A stretch of 64,000 nt of DNA from Bacteroidota bacterium (GTDB lineage Bacteria > Bacteroidota > Bacteroidia > AKYH767-A > 2013-40CM-41-45): NCBI GenBank assembly GCA_016720935.1, contig JADKJP010000003.1, positions 62,001 through 126,000 on the forward strand, in the 5' to 3' direction. The position numbers were made by a program, and so were the translations under genes. How positions within the stretch are numbered: the first letter of the stretch is position 1; every line of letters starts with the position of its first letter. This document shows, piece after piece, positions 10,680 to 19,085 of this stretch. The notes beneath the pieces were generated by a model. The model had not been told where the DNA came from. It worked only from the letters and a program-made list of their open reading frames with translations, and did not search any database.

Positions 10680-10750
10680 AGTTCACGCGGTTTGCGCAGA
10701 ATAAGCAGGTAATGATTGAGGTTGGCCGGGCTTTCTTCTTTTTGGAAAAT

Positions 10751-11434
10751 TTATTGTCCGAGAATATTAGTAGCCACACCACATAAATCGAAGTAGAACA
10801 TGATCGGGAAGGAACCAAAACCAATCATGATGAGTAAGGCAAACAAGGTTCCAACAATCTTAAACGGTTTCATGTATTTGTGATTGTTCCAGCCAAGCGT
10901 CTGAAACGCGGATTGAAAGCCGTGGTTCAAATGCGCTCCCAGCAATACCATCGCGAAGAGGTAAAGGGCGGCATACCAGTTCGACTGAAAAGCCGCTGCT
11001 ACATCGTGAGCCATACTTGTGTCTGCCCCAAGAAAACGGTGAGAGACAAAGAAAGTCTTCAGGTGAATGACAAGGAACACAAGGATAACAGATCCGGTCA
11101 GTCCCATGTTGCGGGAAAACCAGCTGCTATTGCCCGACTGATGACTAACGGCATAGCGTACAGGACGCGCTTTGCGGTTGTGGAGAGTCAGGTAAAGAGC
11201 GTCAATGGCATGGATGATGAATCCAGCGAACAGGACGTATTCCACAGCCCTGATGACAATGTTCCGTACCAGGAATTCACCGTAACTGTTGAAAGCATGG
11301 CCACCGTCCAATTTGTACAATTGTAAATTTCCGTAGAGGTGTTCCAACAGGAACACACACAGAAACAAGCCGGTGAGGGCCATTACAAGTTTACGACCAA
11401 CTGTCGTGTAAAACATTTTTAGAGCTGCAATCAT
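10751..11434 (-). CDS. sdhC: Succinate dehydrogenase cytochrome b subunit (di-haem type)
   Basis: This 227-residue integral membrane protein has about five hydrophobic helices and several histidines within or next to them (LLEHLYGNL, GFIIHAID, VFLVIHLKTF, LLGAHLNHGF), as expected for a di-haem cytochrome b. It anchors SdhAB and passes electrons to or from menaquinone. It is the first gene of the operon; sdhA begins 71 nt downstream. A well-formed Bacteroidota promoter sits about 95-125 nt upstream. Confidence 0.93.
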   Translation of the reverse strand: MIAALKMFYTTVGRKLVMALTGLFLCVFLLEHLYGNLQLYKLDGGHAFNSYGEFLVRNIVIRAVEYVLFAGFIIHAIDALYLTLHNRKARPVRYAVSHQSGNSSWFSRNMGLTGSVILVFLVIHLKTFFVSHRFLGADTSMAHDVAAAFQSNWYAALYLFAMVLLGAHLNHGFQSAFQTLGWNNHKYMKPFKIVGTLFALLIMIGFGSFPIMFYFDLCGVATNILGQ

Positions 11435-11528
11435 AGTCCGGAACGTTGTAAGGACACCAGCCGATGTCCAATTTCAAAAATGTAACCTTGAATTAAACAA
11501 TTCAGGGTCTTGTTGGTTTTAATTTTGG

Positions 11529-11560
11529 CAAATGTATATGCCCCTAACCGCATTTCAAAA
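11529..11560 (-). promoter_or_regulatory. Putative Bacteroidota-type promoter for sdhCAB
   Basis: Read on the minus strand, TTTTG (11556-11560) is followed after 19 nt by TACATTTG (11529-11536). This matches the Bacteroidota sigma-A pattern TTTG - N19-21 - TAnnTTTG. It would give a leader of about 90 nt before sdhC. Confidence 0.6.
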
Positions 11561-11610
11561 GATTAAAATCAGGGAATTTTTAATCATCTGTAATAAACTG
11601 AACCTTATCT

Positions 11611-12156
11611 ATGACAGCAAAAAAACAGGAGGTCTGGAAAGAAATCCACCTCGGCGCAAAAAAACAAAGGACTCATTACGGCATTTCTAACCTCGGAAGG
11701 GTCTGCAGCTTTCGTGAAACACTGGCAGACAAGAAGATACTAAAAGGTGCCGTGGTGAATGGTTATGCAGCACTCAAGCTGAAAATCAATCAGAAAGACT
11801 ACCAGTTTTATATCCATAAGCTTGTCGCTGAGTACTTTAGTAAAAAGGGAAGCAGCTCCCGGACTTATGTTATTCACCTGGATTACAATAAGTTGAACAA
11901 TAAAGTCAGCAACCTTCGTTGGGCTAGCAAAGTGGAAATGGAAACACATCAGCAAGGCAGTCCAAGGGTGAAATCATACCGTGCCAAGACCCGACTGAAA
12001 GGCCACAAACTCACCGCGACCAAAGTAAAGCTGATCAAACAAAAGATCTTCGACAAAAACCGCCGCTCCCTCATGCGCGACATCGCCTCCCAGTTCGGCA
12101 TCAGCGAAATGCAGCTTTACAGAATAAAGTCAGGGGAGAATTGGGGACACGTTTAG
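11611..12156 (+). CDS. NUMOD4/HNH-type protein with C-terminal helix-turn-helix
   Basis: This 181-residue protein opens with a NUMOD4-like segment (VWKEIHLG..., YGISNLGRVCSF). A degenerate HNH region follows (IHKLVAEYF, VIHLDYNKLNNKVSNLRWAS), and then a HTH-like tail (MRDIASQFGISEMQLYRIKSG). Free-standing HNH homing endonucleases have this order. The Asn usually found before the HNH histidine is Ile here, so nuclease activity is uncertain and it may be a domesticated DNA-binding protein. It is transcribed away from sdhC. Confidence 0.75.
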   Translation: MTAKKQEVWKEIHLGAKKQRTHYGISNLGRVCSFRETLADKKILKGAVVNGYAALKLKINQKDYQFYIHKLVAEYFSKKGSSSRTYVIHLDYNKLNNKVSNLRWASKVEMETHQQGSPRVKSYRAKTRLKGHKLTATKVKLIKQKIFDKNRRSLMRDIASQFGISEMQLYRIKSGENWGHV

Positions 12157-12197
12157 TGAGTTCCCGCTTCCGGCTTTTGATTTGAGTTGATTGAATT

Positions 12198-12260
12198 TAG
12201 TGCTTAGTGCTTAGTGCTTAGTGCTTAGTGGTTAGTGCTTAGTGGTTAGTGGTTAGTGCT
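12198..12260. repeat. Heptanucleotide array (TAGTGCT/TAGTGGT), 9 units
   Basis: Nine consecutive 7-bp units lie here, six TAGTGCT and three TAGTGGT. The complementary unit family appears at 34015-34091. Confidence 0.9.
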
Positions 12261-12269
12261 TTGTTCCCG

Positions 12270-12361
12270 ATACCTAATACTTTATACCTTATACTTAATA
12301 CCAAGAAAATTGAACATAAATTTTCAAGCGCCACCCCGTCCCAACAACCAACAACCAACAA
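12270..12361. repeat. Two further heptanucleotide arrays (ATACCTA and CCAACAA types)
   Basis: At 12270-12304 there are five units (ATACCTA, ATACTTT, ATACCTT, ATACTTA, ATACCAA). At 12341-12361 there are three units of CCAACAA. Together with the TAGTGCT array they fill most of the gap between the HNH gene and the next gene. Confidence 0.8.
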
Positions 12362-12366
12362 CGAAT

Positions 12367-14301
12367 TCACTGCACCACCACTCCCTCACAAACTACCCCG
12401 CTCTCCGTTTCGAGCACAACCTTGTACTGACCACGAGCCCAGGTTCCGATGTGGAGGGTGATTGTTTTTCCACTTTGTTTTTCTATGGAATAAATTAACC
12501 GTGCATTGGAGTCATACACTTTAAGCTTTGCGTTTTCAAATATTTTGTTGCTGTTCAGCTCAATGTGAATTTCCTTCTGCGCGGGGTTAGGATAAATTTT
12601 TAATGCGGATGTTTTTGTTTCAGCAATGCCAACTGTGCTCTCTGTCTCTTCCAAAATAATCGGTTCGAAACCCAGCTGAACAGAATAAAATCCTGAACCT
12701 GAAAATACAAATGAACTATCCGGATGTGTAATACCTGCACCGGTGATAATCGTTGTTTTCAACAGCGAATCGGAAATCACAGGAATAGCTACCGTTTCTC
12801 CATTCGGTACATGAGGATCGATCGGATGCCGATTGCTTTCGCTCCAGGCAATGAAACAGGATGTCCCACGCTGACGATCAAATTTGTAAACTCTGGTGTA
12901 CGGATTGCCACTGATATTCACCCGACTGACCGTCGTGAAATCGTGAATCTTGTCTACCAACAGTTGCATCGTGTACAAAACAGGTTTGGGCGCAAAGCCT
13001 TCATTTACTTTTCCCATCATGCCTGTATAACGGTATGGATAAGTGAATGGATAGAGGATAGGATTGTGTGGATTCGGATCGTTGCTCAGCGAAAACTCCG
13101 CGCGTTCTGCGCCTTCTCCAAAAACGACAGCAAAACATTTCACCGCGTCACGGGCTCCTTTGGCATTGTACCAATTGATCACGGTACTATCGTGATTTTC
13201 CAGTCCATTGTACAATGCATTGTAACTCGCGACAGTGCTGTTTGGAAAATCTCCTTCCAGTGAATCACCTCCGATGAATTGCGTAAAGCCATTGTGTGGA
13301 AAGATAGACGTGAGAATGTTGGACCACATGTCGTCAATGAAAATCGGTTTTCCGGGAGCATACTGTTTAATCAGCTTCATGCATTGATCCGTAGATTTCC
13401 AGTTGATGTGAGGATGCCATCCGATGTAGTCGCATTTCTTCAGTGGCGTGTCTACACCAAGTAATGTCAGCATGCGGGCCAGACTGTCCCATCCATGCGC
13501 ATAGGATGCCGACATCAGATTGTTCCCGTTAATCCGGGATTGAGTAATTGTACCGTTGGTGTTCGGGTAATCCGGGAAATCTCCGTAGAGATCAAATAAG
13601 AGTGCGCCGCTGCCGACGAGTTTTGTATTTCCGCTCGGATCCGCGTCGTGAATGGCCTGGTAGGCCACTTCGTGGAGGCGAATGAGATTTTGAATATTGT
13701 CTTCCCAATATCCATAACCTGCCGCTTCTCCTGAATCTCCGGCGATGCCGTTCGCCGCGCCGCTGTAATAAATTTCCTGCTCCATGATGTAATAGCGAAC
13801 AGGTTTCACGAGTCCCACCATATCACTGTCTCCATCACCGTCATAACGTTCAACCACACTGCGAACATAATGATACCAGTCGTTCCAGTGATTGGAATCA
13901 GGCGCGCATTCCGGAATCTGCAAACCGGGAGGAATGATGCAATCCGGATTGTTCACGAAAGACCATGTCGCGTTTGGTTCCAGATTCCAGACAAGTTCAA
14001 AACCATTTCGCTGAAGACGCTGTACCCAGCTGTCGGTGTTCGAAAAATTAATCGGTGCTCCCGATCCGCTTTGCATCCCGTCCCAGCCGCCACCGATGGA
14101 ATTAATATTTATTCCCCCTCTTACAGACTGATTTCTCGTTACCTCACCAAGATTGTGTTGTATGCTGTCATGTGTCTGCTCAGTGATCCCCCACAGCCCC
14201 GGATCAGTTTCATTGTATTCAAATCCGAACCGCCAGTCGGGGATTTGTGAAAAAGTCAGCAGCGGGAAAAATGTAAAAAGAAAAAGATAGATTTTTTTCA
14301 T
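12367..14301 (-). CDS. Secreted glycoside hydrolase-like TIM-barrel protein with T9SS sorting domain
   Basis: This 644-residue protein has a signal peptide ending near LLTFSQ. Residues about 25-450 look like a clan-A glycosidase barrel (WNLEPNATW, RYYIMEQEIYY, DYIGWHPHINW, KPIFIDDMWS). A beta-rich domain and a T9SS tail (IYPNPAQKEIHIEL..., ARGQYKVVLETESG) follow. In clan GH-A the acid/base normally follows Asn (NE) and the nucleophile is Glu on strand 7. Here the candidate positions read QE and DD, so catalysis is uncertain. Exact GH family not assigned. Confidence 0.7.
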   Translation of the reverse strand: MKKIYLFLFTFFPLLTFSQIPDWRFGFEYNETDPGLWGITEQTHDSIQHNLGEVTRNQSVRGGININSIGGGWDGMQSGSGAPINFSNTDSWVQRLQRNGFELVWNLEPNATWSFVNNPDCIIPPGLQIPECAPDSNHWNDWYHYVRSVVERYDGDGDSDMVGLVKPVRYYIMEQEIYYSGAANGIAGDSGEAAGYGYWEDNIQNLIRLHEVAYQAIHDADPSGNTKLVGSGALLFDLYGDFPDYPNTNGTITQSRINGNNLMSASYAHGWDSLARMLTLLGVDTPLKKCDYIGWHPHINWKSTDQCMKLIKQYAPGKPIFIDDMWSNILTSIFPHNGFTQFIGGDSLEGDFPNSTVASYNALYNGLENHDSTVINWYNAKGARDAVKCFAVVFGEGAERAEFSLSNDPNPHNPILYPFTYPYRYTGMMGKVNEGFAPKPVLYTMQLLVDKIHDFTTVSRVNISGNPYTRVYKFDRQRGTSCFIAWSESNRHPIDPHVPNGETVAIPVISDSLLKTTIITGAGITHPDSSFVFSGSGFYSVQLGFEPIILEETESTVGIAETKTSALKIYPNPAQKEIHIELNSNKIFENAKLKVYDSNARLIYSIEKQSGKTITLHIGTWARGQYKVVLETESGVVCEGVVVQ

Positions 14302-15109
14302 TGTTATGAAGAGTAAAGTTGTTCAATGGTCTACACAAGATAAAAAAAAATGAAACCAAATCATTGCGCCTGTTTCCCGGGAGGGAAGAAAAAATTAACC
14401 GTCACCTGTTGGGTATATTTTATAATAATAATTTAAAAATTTGGAATGATAGTATTTAACTTCTTATTTCCACACGACCCGTTTTACGCTCGCACCTCAC
14501 CGCTAATGTCATTAGGATAATAAACCAATTTATTTTCAATTGACCTAAAGGATCTCTTCGAGATGACAGCTGCTCGTTCTGATGAGTGTCGTCCTTTCCC
14601 GCCGAACAAACCTTGTTTCGTTTTACCAAATATGTTCGGCGGGAAAGGACGACACAATCGTTAAACCTACGATCGTCATCTCGCAGAGATCTTTTAGTTA
14701 ATTTGGTAATATCATTTCAGGTAAATATGTCGACACCCTTTTACTCAGTATAATAACATTACCCTCGCTTCGCTTCGGGGTTTGTTTGACGATGATTTGT
14801 TTTTAATAATTGGAATTTAAAGTCAAAATTTCTAAAACTAACCATTCAATTTGATAGAGGTGTCCTAAATATATTCGCAAGAAAATTGACTTTAGAAAAT
14901 AAATTGCCAAGCCGAGATTTTTTTTTCGCTAATCCTCTTGCTAATCTGTGCGGAACTCTGAGTCTCTCCGCGTTAAAAAAAACTCATACGATTAAAATTT
15001 CTACATTGGATAAAAGACAGTAAGCAATTAAAAGGGATTCTTTTTAACCACCGAGGAACACGGAGTATCGCACAGAGGTTTTGTGCTGCGCCTTAGCGCG
15101 AAAAAAAAA
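14302..15109. other. Long intergenic region with an inverted-repeat element and low-complexity remnants
   Basis: I see no gene in these ~800 bases. They hold the MITE-like element (14539-14706, listed separately) and AT-rich sequence. From about 14940 to 15100 there are phrases such as ACCGAGGAACACGGAG and its partial complement near 14955, which could form a weak long-range hairpin upstream of the FISUMP gene's stop. Confidence 0.5.
14539..14706. mobile_element. MITE-like nested inverted-repeat element, copy 1
   Basis: Outer arms run from about 14543-14567 (ACCTAAAGGATCTCTTCGAG, then ATGAC) to 14676-14700 (GTCATCTCGCAGAGATCTTT, then TAGTT). Inner arms are a perfect 22-bp inverted repeat (14587-14608 and 14633-14654) containing GTCCTTTCCCGCCGAACA. 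A ~24-nt loop contains CTTGTTTCGTTTTACCAAAT. It has no coding capacity. A second copy with the same architecture lies at 40588-40750, which shows this is a dispersed element rather than a local terminator. Confidence 0.8.
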
Positions 15110-15871
15110 TCAGTCCTTCACACACCTCACCGACAACCCATACGCTTCATAATTAAAAGCAACCCGAGCCAGACCATTGTTATTCCAGAGCGAACAATAA
15201 TATGCGGCTGTCCCCGGATTGTATTCTACCGAACTCCACCAGTAACCATAGTCAAACATGTTCATTGAAGTTCCTGTGTTCAGACGATAACCTCCCGGCA
15301 AACCGGTGAAGCCTCCGGTGTTATCGGCATTTACATTGGGATCGGTCCAGTGTAGGATACCGGCCTCTTTCATTTTTCCACCGGCTGCACTTGCTCCGCC
15401 TAAATTGCTCAGCAGAACATTCCATTCATTATCGCTGGGTGTGTGCCATCCCGATGGACAAACATTTCTTGCATCCACAACTGTGAACCAGTTGTAAAGT
15501 TTCCCATAAGGGTTTTCAAATTGCGGATCGTTGTTGTAATAAGACCATGCTCCGGTAGTAAGCACACTCCACTGGTTGTTGTTGCTGATATTTGGAATGG
15601 TATCGCCATTGGAATAAAGAGAAGTATTCAGGTTTTCTGCCATCCACTCCTGGTTGCCAACGATAATGCTTGCGTAAAAATGTCCTTCAAGATCACTGAC
15701 ACCGGCACCTTGAGTAAACAGACTCCCGGGCGCAACTGTGTACGTAACACTGTCAATTTCGGAAATTGGAATTTGTAAAACCGAACCGTCAGTTTTGTGG
15801 ATGTTCATCGTGGATTGCCCGAATACCTGCACAACAAAAGCAAGCAGAAAAGGCAGGATGAAATTTTTCAT
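15110..15871 (-). CDS. Secreted FISUMP-domain protein
   Basis: This 253-residue protein has a signal peptide (ends near VFGQS). An N-terminal module typical of these proteins (DGSVLQIPISEIDSVTY) is followed by a Fibrobacter succinogenes major paralogous domain (IIVGNQEWMAENLN, GKLYNWFTV, CPSGWHTPSDNEW, GGYR, GYWWSS, SVRCVKD). FISUMP domains are extracellular and common in Bacteroidota; their biochemical role is unknown. No T9SS tail is seen. It lies 24 nt downstream of the next gene on the same strand and probably shares its transcript. Confidence 0.85.
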   Translation of the reverse strand: MKNFILPFLLAFVVQVFGQSTMNIHKTDGSVLQIPISEIDSVTYTVAPGSLFTQGAGVSDLEGHFYASIIVGNQEWMAENLNTSLYSNGDTIPNISNNNQWSVLTTGAWSYYNNDPQFENPYGKLYNWFTVVDARNVCPSGWHTPSDNEWNVLLSNLGGASAAGGKMKEAGILHWTDPNVNADNTGGFTGLPGGYRLNTGTSMNMFDYGYWWSSVEYNPGTAAYYCSLWNNNGLARVAFNYEAYGLSVRCVKD

Positions 15872-15895
15872 CTGAAGATGATTGATAATATTGAT

Positions 15896-16426
15896 TTAAT
15901 TGACGAGAATCCTTTTCGAAATAAAATTATTTCCGGTACTGATTTTACAAAGATAAATTCCGGCACTCACCAAATTCCTGTTCGCGTCCAAACCGTCCCA
16001 TACAAGATTGTTGATTCCGACTGATTGATTTTCCGCTTTCAATTGACGAACCTTCTTCCCGTGTATGTCCATAATGTCAACAATCACTTTACTATTTTTC
16101 AGCAATTGATATTGAATAGTAAAAGGCCCTTTGCCGGGATTGGGATAAACGGTGGCATCCTTCAATATTTCCAATTCAGAAATTCCATACAAAATCCCTT
16201 TGTAATTGTAATTTCCAATATTCGATTCCGGCCAGGCAAGTGTGGTACCATCTGTTTTGTTCAACCTCATTGTATCGCCTGAAACAAGGATACTTCGGAT
16301 ATCCGTCAGAGCATATTGAACATGACTCCCATCTTTAAAATTAATATAAATATTCTGAGCGCGGTTAACGGGAATTGCCAGGCAGAAAAACAAGACAAGC
16401 ACAAAAGCCTTCTTTATCTTTTTCAT
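15896..16426 (-). CDS. Short secreted protein with FlgD-like/T9SS C-terminal domain
   Basis: The start is taken at the ATG at 16426 (MKKIKKAFVLVLFF signal peptide) rather than an upstream in-frame ATG at 16540 that would bury the signal. The N-terminal module INFKDGSHVQYALTDIRSI resembles the one in the adjacent FISUMP protein. The C-terminal half is a FlgD-like immunoglobulin/T9SS sorting domain (VYPNPGKGPFTIQY, DIHGKKVRQL, SAGIYLCKI). It is 176 residues and essentially a tail with no passenger domain, so its role is unclear. Confidence 0.75.
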   Translation of the reverse strand: MKKIKKAFVLVLFFCLAIPVNRAQNIYINFKDGSHVQYALTDIRSILVSGDTMRLNKTDGTTLAWPESNIGNYNYKGILYGISELEILKDATVYPNPGKGPFTIQYQLLKNSKVIVDIMDIHGKKVRQLKAENQSVGINNLVWDGLDANRNLVSAGIYLCKISTGNNFISKRILVN

Positions 16427-16604
16427 GAGCAAATATGTAAGCAATAAAAGCATGGATTTCCCCGGTCTTGAATCGTTGCAAGTATAGACCTGAAATCTGT
16501 ATTTAATTTGTAGAAAAGAAGGGTTTTCATGTATGCTCATTAATGTCCTGCCTGATTCTCAATTGGGAAATTTCAAAGAAAACGAATGTTTTTCGTCCTT
16601 TCCA

Positions 16605-17318
16605 TTATCGTTGAATGAAAATCTTAAAGGAATAGTACTTGTCGGAGCTCGAAACCCGGAGAAAATACAGGCCGGAAGATAAGTTTTCGGGATTCATCTT
16701 TTTGCCTTCCATAGAATACAACTTTCCCTTACAATTTTCAGCCAGAATCACGGATGAATTCACAATGGTGTAATAGTCGCCCGGGCGAACCAATGCTTCT
16801 TCCAAACCTGTTTCTTTCGCTTTCACATAAGTCGCGAAAATCAAATCCATATTGAATGGGTACGTTCCGCTTGGATCGATCAGATACATATCGCCGCCCA
16901 TATATGTATTACCGGCATCAGCCTGTACTCCGTAAGGATCAGGAATTCCATTTCCCGGAACAAAAAAGATGGTATAAACAGATCCGCTTGTCACATTACA
17001 ATTCACTACAAATGGCAGCAGACAATTTCCGGAAGGGCAAGAGACGTTAACCGGACTTGAATACAAAACATTTCCGCCTATTCCGGCACCTTCAATAATT
17101 TCAAGAGTTCCCAATCCGGAAATAAAATTGAAAAACCCAAGGTCAACTCTGTCGAGGTTACCACTCAATCCTGCTGTAAACGTCTGGTACCATGAATATC
17201 CCGGCAATGTGCGTGCACTGATTCCCGCGGTATAAACTGTGTCGTACTGATCACGGACAGATTGAGAATGAGCAGAGGTAAGTGTGAGGGCGAATAGGAG
17301 TCCAAGGACGTATTTCAT
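16605..17318 (-). CDS. Secreted protein of unknown function with T9SS-type tail
   Basis: This 237-residue protein has a signal peptide (ends near SAHSQS). A beta-rich domain with a cysteine pair (VSCPSGNCLLPFVV) occupies residues about 20-165. The C-terminal part (LAENCKGKLYSMEGKKMNP, SSGLYFLRVSS, YSFKIFIQR) is a short T9SS-like sorting tail. I do not recognise the passenger domain. Confidence 0.65.
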   Translation of the reverse strand: MKYVLGLLFALTLTSAHSQSVRDQYDTVYTAGISARTLPGYSWYQTFTAGLSGNLDRVDLGFFNFISGLGTLEIIEGAGIGGNVLYSSPVNVSCPSGNCLLPFVVNCNVTSGSVYTIFFVPGNGIPDPYGVQADAGNTYMGGDMYLIDPSGTYPFNMDLIFATYVKAKETGLEEALVRPGDYYTIVNSSVILAENCKGKLYSMEGKKMNPENLSSGLYFLRVSSSDKYYSFKIFIQR

Positions 17319-17617
17319 TGTGGAAGATATTTAGCACAAAACTAATTCCTGAAAACCGTATTGAGAATTGAATGCTCTAAAATTATTGAGGTATCTGACA
17401 AAAATCATAAACTCCAATGTGTTCTCTAATGCAATTGGACAAATTGTTTCACCAATTAATGCAATTTATTAGCAGAAAGTTTGCACAACTTCAAAGCATG
17501 CTCTCCGGTTATTCCTTTTTTAATAAAAATATATTTGGTAAATTAAGGTGTCTAATTCAACATTATACTAATTTTAGGTTGAATTATACATCACCTTTGA
17601 ATCTACCTTTGTTAAAA

Positions 17618-19081
17618 ATGAAAAAGAATCTTTGGATATTGTTTCTCTTATTTTGTGAACTTTCACATGCTCAAAAACAAGGAGTGAATTGGTGTTTTGG
17701 GGACAGTGCTGGCATTTCCTTTATTAATTTAGCCTCACCTCAAACTTATACCACATCTACTGTTTCACGAGGATCTTGTTGTTCCATTAGCGATACTGTT
17801 GGAAATTTATTGTTTTATGCAAATACAGCATATTCATCAGTGCAAGGTCCAAAGTATGGAGTTGTTTGGAATAAATATAACCAAGTAATGATCAATGGTG
17901 ATTCACTCATAGGAAATTCGTGGTTTAGAGAAATGGTAATTCTTCCTATGCCGGGAAATGATAGTTTGTATTTTTTATTCCAAGTAAGCGTAACCTTAGG
18001 AGATGGTTTATTTTATTCAATAATCGAACCTAATTATTTAAATGGGACAGGTCGGGTTTTGGCAAAGAACATTCGGATAAATCTTCCGGATAATGATATT
18101 GCTGATGCATCTTGTGCAATTCGACATGCGAATGGTCGAGACTGGTGGTATTTCGTCCATAATTGGCATGGTGGAAATGCTTTTTATATACTTCTAATTA
18201 CACCTTCCGGAATTAGCGGACCATTTGTAACTTCCATTGGTTCTAATTCTACATACGATACATTTTGTTTGAATCCATCAAAGAAAGGTGATAAGTTGGC
18301 GGTTTCTAATTATGGCGGGCTCCTAGAAGTTTTATCTTTTGATAGATGTACTGGTTTGATATCGAATCCCATTAATATTTTACCAGAAAGTGTTACACAT
18401 CCACCTTTTTCCGGATGTGAGTTTTCTCCCAATGGTAATGTATTGTACGTTTCAAGCACCGATAACATCTTTGGAGATTCCTTGCGCTTGTATCAATACG
18501 ATCTGACTGCATCTAATATACGTACAAGTGAGCAAATCATTTATTGTCAGCAGGTACCCGCAAGTGGTGGATTATTGAAACTTGGTCCGGATGATAAAAT
18601 TTATTGGGCAACATTGTATACATCGGGTTTTCCATATCCTGATAGTATTCGCAACATTTACAATGAAAACTTAAGTGTGATCAGGCAGCCGGATAGCCTG
18701 GGATTGGCATGTGATTTTCATCCTTTCGATTTTTATCTGGGAGGAAATCGATGCTACTGGGGATTACCCAACAATCCTAATTACAATCTTGGTCCGGTTG
18801 ATTTTTCCATTTGTGATAGTATCACAACAGATATCCCGAATGCCTCAATACAGGAAAATAATTTCGAACTCTTCCCGAACCCATGCGAACAGGTGATAAA
18901 TATTTCCTATCCGGATGGTATTGAACGTCTTGAAATTTTTAATGCTATGGGAGAATTGGAACTATCAATCTATCATGACTTTCAGATGGTGAGCACGAAA
19001 AGTTTACGAAATGGAATTTATTTCATGAGAATCTTTACCAGGAATAATGCTCTGGTGAAAAGGTTTGTTGTTCAACATTAA
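17618..19081 (+). CDS. Secreted WD40/propeller-like protein with T9SS sorting domain
   Basis: The start at 17618 (MKKNLWILFLLFCELSHAQ signal peptide) is preferred over an upstream ATG at 17417 that adds a non-signal extension. The N-terminus (GVNWCFGDSAGISF) is a motif seen in Bacteroidota surface proteins related to gliding-motility cargo. The body repeats propeller-like blades (DKLAVSNYGGLLEVLSFD, FSPNGNVLYVSSTD, GPDDKIYWAT). The tail is T9SS (LFPNPCEQVINISY, LRNGIYFMRIF). It is 487 residues. A TACCTTTG box at 17604-17611 resembles a promoter element but lies too close to the ATG to be convincing. Confidence 0.75.
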   Translation: MKKNLWILFLLFCELSHAQKQGVNWCFGDSAGISFINLASPQTYTTSTVSRGSCCSISDTVGNLLFYANTAYSSVQGPKYGVVWNKYNQVMINGDSLIGNSWFREMVILPMPGNDSLYFLFQVSVTLGDGLFYSIIEPNYLNGTGRVLAKNIRINLPDNDIADASCAIRHANGRDWWYFVHNWHGGNAFYILLITPSGISGPFVTSIGSNSTYDTFCLNPSKKGDKLAVSNYGGLLEVLSFDRCTGLISNPINILPESVTHPPFSGCEFSPNGNVLYVSSTDNIFGDSLRLYQYDLTASNIRTSEQIIYCQQVPASGGLLKLGPDDKIYWATLYTSGFPYPDSIRNIYNENLSVIRQPDSLGLACDFHPFDFYLGGNRCYWGLPNNPNYNLGPVDFSICDSITTDIPNASIQENNFELFPNPCEQVINISYPDGIERLEIFNAMGELELSIYHDFQMVSTKSLRNGIYFMRIFTRNNALVKRFVVQH

Positions 19082-19085
19082 AGGT

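Noticed and set aside
12198..12260. Repeat arrays as CRISPR
   Set aside because: Units are 7 bp, contiguous and without spacers; no cas genes are present. No CRISPR array was found anywhere in the window.
17417..17617. N-terminal extension of the 17618 gene from an upstream ATG
   Set aside because: It would put 67 non-hydrophobic residues before a clear signal peptide.
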